A stretch of DNA of 64,000 nt from Sphingobacterium puteale (lineage in GTDB: Bacteria > Bacteroidota > Bacteroidia > Sphingobacteriales > Sphingobacteriaceae). Shown piece after piece: positions 10,001-15,705 of this stretch; the stretch's first letter is position 1; the number at the start of each line of letters is the position of its first letter. The position numbers were made by a program, and so were the translations under genes. Where the stretch lies: contig NZ_RBWS01000018.1 of assembly GCF_003627955.1 (NCBI RefSeq), positions 1 to 64,000 on the forward strand, written 5' to 3'. A model generated the notes under the pieces. It searched no databases. It was not told where the DNA came from and saw only the letters and a list, made by a program, of their open reading frames with translations.

Positions 10001-10510
10001 GGATTTTTCCAGCCGACTTGCCCTTTGATCAAGCAGATCTCTGGATAGCATATCTATTTGATTTAAGATCGCTGTTTTCTGTTCCTGGATATAAGATGGC
10101 AGCGAACCATTGTTCAGTTTAGCATAGGTTATATCTTTTTCGAAATCGTAGAAAAGTACAATTTCTTTACGAAGTGTTTCAATCGCTAGTGGGGAGACCG
10201 GATAGAGCTCATCGGCTCGAACAATAGATCGCAGTAATTCATCTATGTGCTTTCGTTCGTTTCGATAAGGAAGAAATAAGTCCGGATCTTCCTTTATGAA
10301 GTAATGAAGTTTAACATCATTCACTTCATCAATGTTTGATCGGACTTCATTGATCACATTAAATTTATTTTCAGCGATCCGGACAATATTACGCTCGTTA
10401 TCGACGATATGATGCAGAGAAATAAAAAAGTATAGAGCGGAAATAAAGATAAGCGAAAAAGAAATTATCACTCCTATGGTAATTTGCTTTCTATAGTTTT
10501 TTTGCTCCAT
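7079..10510 (-). CDS. Membrane hybrid histidine kinase: CHASE3-GAF-HisKA-HATPase-REC-REC-REC
   Basis: The 1143-residue kinase begins with a transmembrane helix (about 10-32), a helical extracytoplasmic CHASE3-like region (about 35-175) and a second helix (about 178-200). A GAF-like region spans about 230-390. A striking coiled coil at about 397-462 has nine successive heptads mostly ending Glu-Leu. It is followed by HisKA (FMANMSHELRTPLNS, His near 494), HATPase (DNGIGIAPEKQ, GGTGLGLSI), and three receivers each with its own Asp (LDIMLP, MDLNLP, MDIMMP). It is first in an operon with cheR, cheB and a second hybrid kinase. The signal sensed is unknown. Confidence 0.93.
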   Translation of the reverse strand: MEQKNYRKQITIGVIISFSLIFISALYFFISLHHIVDNERNIVRIAENKFNVINEVRSNIDEVNDVKLHYFIKEDPDLFLPYRNERKHIDELLRSIVRADELYPVSPLAIETLRKEIVLFYDFEKDITYAKLNNGSLPSYIQEQKTAILNQIDMLSRDLLDQRASRLEKSRNSLQLAQNITYFFIAIGLSGFFYILAKFSGISKVLRATVKGQRESNSRLQHLQDQTNNDNWILNAINHIDEQLRGDYNDKKIAEISLNAITSTTKALGGTVYIFDDNYREYQLCHKIGIAATQQIKKSFKEDDGILGEVTNKHNVVKIKDIDHNHLVLETSLSKRIETEIYIIPFTYENHCVGLMEICCPIVPEKEERLRFNFLDKVKGNIAIILKVAQTHGKLADLYEELQQQTEELEAQQEELRTTNEELVHKTHLLEASEEELRVQQEELIQTNNELDEKAKLLFTQNEDLEKARQAIAQKIEEVELSSKYKSEFMANMSHELRTPLNSILILAKLLQDNKKKNLNDDQIKYASVIHSAGTDLLHLINELLDLAKIESGKVEVQKERINTSDLVNYINDFFHDTAESKMIKFNVEIDSNAPQEFIGDEHRIQQVLKNLLSNAFKFTGENGTVSLKINIENENIYFTVKDNGIGIAPEKQELIFDAFKQEDGSTSRKYGGTGLGLSICREIANLLKGKITLNSKVGEGSTFIFSVPLEKEAAIENIPELPVIEQNNVPSYPQLENIPLEKNRHTENSNRNNKLLIIEDDFIFADILKDYAIQNGYDPYISYDGQDGLHKAQNLIPAAIILDIMLPKMDGWEVLRNLKKTDSTKNIPVHMMSAGTFLHDEPISAGAIGFMSKPVSENSLAETFQKIKASTSHPIKKILLVEDQEIQSDFIKQSLEEQNIQIFQAFNAQQALDLLDQEKVFDCIIMDLNLPDKSGIELLNEIKSNSQFKDLPIIINTAMELSPEQTSEILQHSQAMVLKSAKSNNRLIDEVNLFLNKIRSSKTEYLTFNNSASVLVENNLAAKTILLADDDMRNIFALSTAFESYDMKIEIANNGQEALDILARNEHIDLVLMDIMMPVMDGYEAIEKIRSNKKFSNLPIIAVTAKAMKGDREKTIAVGANDYISKPVDVDKLISLMRVWLS

Positions 10511-10697
10511 GCGAGAATGAGTTTAATGAATTTTGATCGCCCAACTATCGTTCATTTTTCTGTCAGTAGTTTCCTGATGGTACCTGGGGAAAAAAGATGT
10601 ATGTAAAATAACAAAAAAACTTGCTATTCCTAAAATAGTCAAAAAAGCAAAAATATGCAATACTGTACGTAAGGAAATAAAAGGTTCTAATAAAACA

Positions 10698-10724
10698 AAA
10701 CCCTGATGATGGGCACCAGGGTTT
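10698..10724 (+). promoter_or_regulatory. Hairpin in an orphan leader-like sequence
   Basis: AAACCCTG pairs with CAGGGTTT around an 11-nt loop. It is followed by an A-rich stretch (ACTAACC, AATTATAAACC, TAAATT) that ends directly at an ATG. The layout looks like the 5' leader of a highly expressed Bacteroidota outer-membrane gene, but only a 21-residue reading frame follows. No T-run follows the stem, so a terminator is less likely. Confidence 0.35.
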
Positions 10725-10751
10725 GTTACTAACCAATTATAAACCTAAATT

Positions 10752-10817
10752 ATGAAAAGACTTTTTAAGGGCGACCAAACTAAATTAGTTGCCGTGTTTT
10801 TTGCTGTGAAAAACTAA
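10752..10817 (+). CDS. Possible 21-residue peptide after the leader hairpin
   Basis: ATG 10752 to TAA 10817 encodes MKRLFKGDQTK followed by LVAVFFAVKN. The start context is the A-rich AAACCTAAATT typical of Bacteroidota translation starts without Shine-Dalgarno. The peptide is basic and then hydrophobic. It may be a true small protein, a regulatory uORF, or the stump of a lost outer-membrane gene. No homology can be tested here. Confidence 0.3.
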   Translation: MKRLFKGDQTKLVAVFFAVKN

Positions 10818-11107
10818 ATTGATTGTTTTTTTAATCTTATGCTGCTTTAAACAAAATTGTTTATTTGAACAGTGCTGTTAGTGTTTTCATAGCGAGATAA
10901 CCTTTAATTATCTTCTACAAAGATACGCTAAATATCAGGTTCCGTCCAAATGTTTTTTATAATAAGTTGCTGATACAACTATGTTGTGACATACAAATGA
11001 TATTTTGGCTTATCTGAATAATTTTATGGCATAAACAGAGAAAATAAGGAGGAGTATGGAATCGTATATTTAGGGGAAATGCTTTATTTTTACAAAAATA
11101 TATTTCA

Positions 11108-11626
11108 ATGGTATTGACTGAATTTAAAACAATAAAAGGATTTGTATTGGATGTGGATGGGGTATTGACAGATGGAACTGTACAGGTGAATGAAGCTGGG
11201 GAACAGCTGCGAACTTTTAATATAAAAGATGGTTATGCCATACAATTGGCCATTAAAAAAGGTTATCCGATCTTTATCATCACTGGCGGGGCATCCATAG
11301 GGGTGGAGCGCCGTTTACAGGGATTGGGCGTAAAAGAAATTCACTCACGAGTCGTAGATAAGCTTTCGAAATTGAAAGTGTTAGCTAAAGATTATCATCT
11401 GGGACTTGATGAATTGATGTATATTGGTGATGATATCCCTGATTTTAGTTGCATGCGATCTGTTGGTTTGGCTGTGTCGCCGGCAGATGCCGTGGAAGAG
11501 ATCAAGAAGATATCACATTATATCTCGGCTTTCAATGGCGGAAGAGGGGTTGTACGGGAACTGATTGAAAAGGTACTTAAAGTGCAGGGAAATTGGTATG
11601 AGGACGAAACGATAAAAAGTATTTAA
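11108..11626 (+). CDS. kdsC: 3-deoxy-D-manno-octulosonate 8-phosphate phosphatase
   Basis: The 172-residue HAD hydrolase of the C0 (capless) KDO-8-P phosphatase type releases phosphate from KDO-8-P in lipopolysaccharide inner-core synthesis. Motif I is DVDGVLTDG with nucleophile Asp15 and acid Asp17; motif II Thr is in IFIITGG; motif IV is YIGDDIPDF. Length is typical. It overlaps maf by one nucleotide (TAATG), so the two are co-transcribed. No other KDO gene is in the window. Confidence 0.93.
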   Translation: MVLTEFKTIKGFVLDVDGVLTDGTVQVNEAGEQLRTFNIKDGYAIQLAIKKGYPIFIITGGASIGVERRLQGLGVKEIHSRVVDKLSKLKVLAKDYHLGLDELMYIGDDIPDFSCMRSVGLAVSPADAVEEIKKISHYISAFNGGRGVVRELIEKVLKVQGNWYEDETIKSI

Positions 11627-12207
11627 TGATGTTAGAAAATTTAAAGAACAAAACGGTTATCCTGGGATCCCAGTCTCCAAGACGCAAGCAGCTCTTATCT
11701 GGGCTGGGCATTACCTTTGAAGTAGAGGTGCGGGAGACGGATGAATATGTCGATCCGAGTCTTTCTGCCAGTGAAGCTGTTCGTCAGATTGCACTGCAAA
11801 AAATACAGGCTTTTGCGGATAAAACAGATGGCTTGGTCATCTGTGCTGACACCGTTGTTGTTTCGGCCGAGGGTGAGATTTTAGGGAAACCGAAGAATGC
11901 AGCGGAAGCTAAGCAGACTTTGGCAGACCTATCCGGAAATAAACATGTGGTCATTACCGCGGTAGCAATACGTTGGCATGGTGTCGTGCAATCCTTTGTC
12001 GAAACGACAACAGTGTATTTCCACGTATTGGATCGAGAAGAAATTGATTATTATGTTACTCATTTTTCACCGCTTGATAAAGCTGGATCTTACGGTATTC
12101 AAGAATGGATCGGCTTAATTGCTATCGAGAAGATCGAAGGTGAATATAATAATGTCGTTGGCCTTCCGACGGCGCGATTATATCAAGAATTGAAGAGGTT
12201 AACATAA
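11626..12207 (+). CDS. maf: Maf-family nucleoside triphosphate pyrophosphatase
   Basis: The 193-residue protein shows the Maf hallmarks: N-terminal GSQSPRRKQLL, the central CADTVV with metal-binding Asp, GKPKNAAEA, and DKAGSYGIQ. It hydrolyses dTTP/UTP-type nucleotides to monophosphates, a house-cleaning role. The start overlaps the kdsC stop by one base; the second ATG at 11629 is an equally possible start. A perfect terminator follows the stop directly. Confidence 0.92.
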   Translation: MMLENLKNKTVILGSQSPRRKQLLSGLGITFEVEVRETDEYVDPSLSASEAVRQIALQKIQAFADKTDGLVICADTVVVSAEGEILGKPKNAAEAKQTLADLSGNKHVVITAVAIRWHGVVQSFVETTTVYFHVLDREEIDYYVTHFSPLDKAGSYGIQEWIGLIAIEKIEGEYNNVVGLPTARLYQELKRLT

Positions 12208-12236
12208 AAAAAGCGGCTCGCCGCTTTTTTTATGTT
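12201..12236. terminator. Bidirectional terminator between maf and the TonB receptor
   Basis: A perfect 16-bp stem, AACATAAAAAAAGCGG with CCGCTTTTTTTATGTT, and a 4-nt loop. It overlaps the maf stop and ends 9 nt before the receptor stop on the other strand. Confidence 0.9.
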
Positions 12237-12245
12237 AAAATGATT

Positions 12246-14834
12246 CTATTTTATGAAATATCGAACGCCTGTATAAAACATGCGTCCTGTTAAAGGTCCC
12301 CATAACATGGAGGTGTCAAAATAATTTCCGAAAGGTTGATCCGCCGCAAGGATGGGTGTTTTCTGGAAATAATTGGACAGGTTTTCACCACCGACATATA
12401 CGGTAAAGTTTTTATCTTTTCCAAAAGTTTTGCTGATCTGTGCGTTCATCGTTGCGTACGTTTTTGATTCGGAGGCCATCTGGTATTCAACTGGATTATC
12501 CATGGTTGAAGGGATACGTTTCGGTCCGACCACATTCAAGGTATAATCTAAGCTCCATCCGGAATGATGATTATAGGCTAAGTTGACGAAACCACGGTGT
12601 TTTGCCAACAATGGTTTTGTTTTTCTTCCGCTCTGAAAGTCGGTCTGCACATCCAATAGCCGATAAGCCAATCGTGTTTCAAAATGTGGCGCTGGCATAA
12701 ATCGAAATTCTGTCTGCAAACTATTTGAGAATGATTTTCCGGTTAAGTTGTAAAAACTGATTTCTCTTGGATTTTCGTAGTCGACCACCACCTGATTGGA
12801 AAAGCTGTTATGAAAGAATTCAATGGAGGCGGAGGCTTCCCTTCCAAAGATGCGCATATTCTGGTCTACCGCGATCCCTGTATTCCAGGATACCTCTGGT
12901 TGCAAACCATAAGCTTTATTGTAGATATCCTGAGACTGAATGATCAATCTCCTGCTGCTTGCTAAAACCGCTGTGTTTTCAGCAAAAATATTGGCGGTGC
13001 GTTGACCTCTACCTGAGCTTGCACGTAATGTCGTTCCAGCAATAGGAGCATAGCGTAAATTCAACCGTGGTGTAGTGAACCAGCCATATAATGAATTATA
13101 GTCCTGACGCAGTCCGACGACCGCATCAAATTTTTCGGATGGACTGAAGGTATATTCTGCAAATGCACCTGAAACGACTTCTTTACGTTTGAAATTTTGA
13201 TCGGTTAAATACCATTCATCGTAGTTATCGTAATTGATGGAGGCGCCCACACGATATTTATGGGCTACGGTACCTATAATATCCTGAAATAATAGGTTGG
13301 CATAACCATTTTGCTGTTCGGAGTTGTAATTTTTTAAGCCGAAATAACTTTTTTGATTATAGTTGGAACCAGCCAATTGCAGACCGATGCTTCGGTGTTT
13401 ATTTTCTGGGAAAACATAACCGATTTTAGCAAATCCTTCAACGCGTTCGATGTCGAATCCCAGTCCATAACGATTCGTCGTGCCCTTATCTGTTTTTTTG
13501 TCAAAATCTATTTGTCCGCCAGTACGATCGTCATTTAAATATTTGACACCAAACTGAATCATCAGACCTTTACCGTTCTCATACAACCAGCGGTTCACAC
13601 CGGAGAAAAGATTGCCAATGGGCACATCTCTAAATCCATTGTGGCTAAAGTTCATGGATTTATTATACATAAAGTTGTCGTGTAATAACACAGATGTTGA
13701 CCAATGTTGACCTATTTTTTGAGATAGATTTAAATTTACATCGGTACGTCCCATGTTATTTGCATAGGCATTAAAAAATAGTCTTTCAGAATTTTGTGGC
13801 TTTTTCAGCTCGACATTGATCTGACCGGCCATACTTTCATAGCCATTAGCCACAGATCCTACTCCTTTGGCGATTTGAATGGATTCAATCCATGTACCAG
13901 CAATGGAATTAAGTCCCAATGGGGAGGCCAGCCCACGTGGTCCAGGAAGGTTTTCTACCGTCAATTGTGTATATATACCACTAAGACCCAGCATTTGAAT
14001 CTGTTTACTGCCGGTTACGGCGTCTGCACTAATAACATCCACTGAAGCGTTGGTTTCGAAGCTTTCACTTAAATCACAACAGGCGGCTTTAAATAGCTCT
14101 TTGCCTGTAAGAACTTCCAGTCGAGCTGGTGTCATCCGGTCAATATAATTGGACCGACGTGTCCCTTTGACTTCGACTTCCATGAGTACATTTCCCTTCG
14201 CAGTGATCATGACGACCTCATGTAGGTCTTTGATCGTGATTGTATCGGATTTCATCCCGACATAACTGACGACTAATTTGTCAAAACCCTCTTTGTGCTC
14301 GAGCTTAAATACACCGTTTTCATTACTTCTGGTATTTTTTGTCGGTAAATTCGCCCAATGTAAATTGGCACCAACGATAGGTTTTAGATCTCCTTTTTCA
14401 TTTTCTTCGACAACAACACCTGTGACGGTATGGGGATGATCATGTGGTTCACCCGTTGTAGGTACCGCTTTCTTTTCCGGGACTTTCCCATTTTCCAACC
14501 GTGGATACATACAGCACTCATGGAGTTTCGCATAGGATTCCTCACTTGCAACCAAATTCTCAACATCGTGCCCGACTTGCGCGATATTCTTTTTGATGGT
14601 TTCAAGTTCCACTTTTTGGGAATTGTATTTCAGATGTAGCAAATTGTCGCCCGCATTCCAGGTTGCGCTTTCAACGCCTTGTATTTTTGCGGCGGTTTCG
14701 ATCCTTTTTTTACACATCGCACAGTTTCCTGCCACAGTAAGCGTGCGGGTGCTATCGCTTTGTGCCTGCACAATTGCGAAAGAGAATAACAATAAAAGGG
14801 TAGTCGTATATATTTTTTTAAAAATTTGATTCAT
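12246..14834 (-). CDS. TonB-dependent receptor with N-terminal heavy-metal-associated domain
   Basis: The 862-residue outer-membrane protein has a signal peptide (about 1-24), then an HMA domain with the CxxC metal site in GNCAMCKKRIE (about residues 37-47). Next come a linker with a Cys-Cys pair (HECCMYP) and a His cluster (HDHPH), a carboxypeptidase-regulatory-like domain (VVEENEKGDLKPIVGA), a TonB plug (about 225-340) and a barrel ending in the aromatic-rich GRMFYTGVRYFIK. The CxxC and His clusters point to copper or another soft metal as ligand or regulator; this is inference. The gene upstream on the same strand encodes a small secreted Cys/His protein that probably works with it. Confidence 0.9.
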   Translation of the reverse strand: MNQIFKKIYTTTLLLLFSFAIVQAQSDSTRTLTVAGNCAMCKKRIETAAKIQGVESATWNAGDNLLHLKYNSQKVELETIKKNIAQVGHDVENLVASEESYAKLHECCMYPRLENGKVPEKKAVPTTGEPHDHPHTVTGVVVEENEKGDLKPIVGANLHWANLPTKNTRSNENGVFKLEHKEGFDKLVVSYVGMKSDTITIKDLHEVVMITAKGNVLMEVEVKGTRRSNYIDRMTPARLEVLTGKELFKAACCDLSESFETNASVDVISADAVTGSKQIQMLGLSGIYTQLTVENLPGPRGLASPLGLNSIAGTWIESIQIAKGVGSVANGYESMAGQINVELKKPQNSERLFFNAYANNMGRTDVNLNLSQKIGQHWSTSVLLHDNFMYNKSMNFSHNGFRDVPIGNLFSGVNRWLYENGKGLMIQFGVKYLNDDRTGGQIDFDKKTDKGTTNRYGLGFDIERVEGFAKIGYVFPENKHRSIGLQLAGSNYNQKSYFGLKNYNSEQQNGYANLLFQDIIGTVAHKYRVGASINYDNYDEWYLTDQNFKRKEVVSGAFAEYTFSPSEKFDAVVGLRQDYNSLYGWFTTPRLNLRYAPIAGTTLRASSGRGQRTANIFAENTAVLASSRRLIIQSQDIYNKAYGLQPEVSWNTGIAVDQNMRIFGREASASIEFFHNSFSNQVVVDYENPREISFYNLTGKSFSNSLQTEFRFMPAPHFETRLAYRLLDVQTDFQSGRKTKPLLAKHRGFVNLAYNHHSGWSLDYTLNVVGPKRIPSTMDNPVEYQMASESKTYATMNAQISKTFGKDKNFTVYVGGENLSNYFQKTPILAADQPFGNYFDTSMLWGPLTGRMFYTGVRYFIK

Positions 14835-14882
14835 AGTTTTTTGATCATGTACGGGCTAAAAAAAATGGGTATAGCATGTAAG

Positions 14883-14903
14883 GTCGAAGGTAAGATCTTC
14901 GAC
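14883..14903 (+). promoter_or_regulatory. Inverted repeat GTCGAAG/CTTCGAC upstream of the receptor
   Basis: A perfect 7-bp repeat with a 7-nt loop is followed on the + strand by a T-run, opposite to the direction of both flanking genes. It could be an antisense-direction terminator or an operator. Confidence 0.3.
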
Positions 14904-14936
14904 ATTTTTTTGATTAAAAATCAAAAAGCCATGAAA

Positions 14937-15356
14937 TCAAATTCTGAAACTCTGATTTAGAATAAATACAGGAGGACTGTATCTGCTGAAAAAGCTGTTC
15001 TGGTTTGCACTTAATTTGGATGAACTGTCCTCATCAGCAGAAAATTGGTGATAATGATGTATCCAGTAAAGTGTAATGATCGCGGGAGAAAAATGATTGA
15101 AATCGAGTGTTTGAGATAATCGGTTGAAATCACCCACTTTTTGGGCAGCAATAGTGACATCCTTGCAACTGCCTTCTTGATGACAGTGATTTTGCTGCTT
15201 TTTTTCTGACTTGGCACACAGTGGACAACGAGCTGTGTGATTTTGGCTTAATGAAACACTTTGTGCCTCGCCCTGACAAAAATGAAAATGTAAAGTTGCA
15301 CCACTTGCCGCAAGCAAATAAAAAAATAAGCCGATAAACAATGCAATTTTTCTCAT
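14937..15356 (-). CDS. Small secreted Cys/His-rich protein, HYC_CC_PP-like
   Basis: The protein has about 139 residues from MRKIALFIGLF, with an N-terminal signal helix. The HFHFCQG motif just after the signal, a CPLC pair, an NHCHQEGSC cluster and a C-terminal SPPVF agree with the Bacteroidota family known by its HYC, CC and PP motifs, often found beside copper-type TonB receptors. It probably binds a metal in the periplasm or membrane. I chose ATG 15356 because the upstream 29 codons (start 15443) place a charged stretch before the signal peptide. Family membership is from recognition of the motif layout. Confidence 0.7.
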   Translation of the reverse strand: MRKIALFIGLFFYLLAASGATLHFHFCQGEAQSVSLSQNHTARCPLCAKSEKKQQNHCHQEGSCKDVTIAAQKVGDFNRLSQTLDFNHFSPAIITLYWIHHYHQFSADEDSSSKLSANQNSFFSRYSPPVFILNQSFRI

Positions 15357-15454
15357 CTCAACAAAAGTAGAGAAAATTTGTATTTCTTTTTTGTAATATT
15401 TTGGATAAATGTTATAACTTGTACATAAGAAATAAAAAACCAAAAATTACCGTT

Positions 15455-15574
15455 ATGATGTGTCTACTATTTATTAACTCCATCAGTTTATATTTATTAG
15501 CTGTTTTTTTGATTGTTGGTGCAGTTTTACTGTACAAAGGATTTTACCACCTTATTCGTCGTATACAAGAGTAA
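15455..15574 (+). CDS. Possible 39-residue single-pass membrane peptide
   Basis: ATG 15455 to TAA 15574 encodes a peptide with one hydrophobic helix (SLYLLAVFLIVGAVLLY, about residues 11-27) and a basic tail (HLIRRIQE). This is the usual pattern of a small inner-membrane protein with its C-terminus inside. It is divergent from the Cys/His-rich gene. A stem-loop at 15662-15693 on the same strand could end its transcript. No family is recognised. Confidence 0.45.
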   Translation: MMCLLFINSISLYLLAVFLIVGAVLLYKGFYHLIRRIQE

Positions 15575-15661
15575 TATCGAAAGGTTGGTTTGTAGAATGA
15601 TGATTTTTGGAAATAAAAGATTTCAGACGTATTGACCACTTGTTACAAGAATCATGGATAG

Positions 15662-15693
15662 ACGGGGCTATCTCCTTTCGAAAATAACCCCGT
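15662..15693 (+). terminator. Stem-loop downstream of the 39-residue ORF
   Basis: ACGGGGCTAT pairs with ATAACCCCGT (one mismatch), followed on + by TTTCAATTT. The minus flank lacks a T-run, so the hairpin fits + strand transcription better than the phospholipase gene. Confidence 0.45.
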
Positions 15694-15705
15694 TTCAATT
15701 TATTG

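Larger units (their letters stand above)
10511..11107. other. 597-bp intergenic region between divergent operons
   Basis: Besides the promoters expected for the kinase operon (minus) and kdsC (plus), it holds the hairpin at 10698-10724 and the 21-codon ORF at 10752-10817, annotated separately. No other coding potential was seen between 10818 and 11107. Confidence 0.5.

Noticed and set aside
10698..10724. Terminator of the kinase operon
   Set aside because: It lies upstream of the kinase start, not downstream of its operon, and has no T-run on either side.
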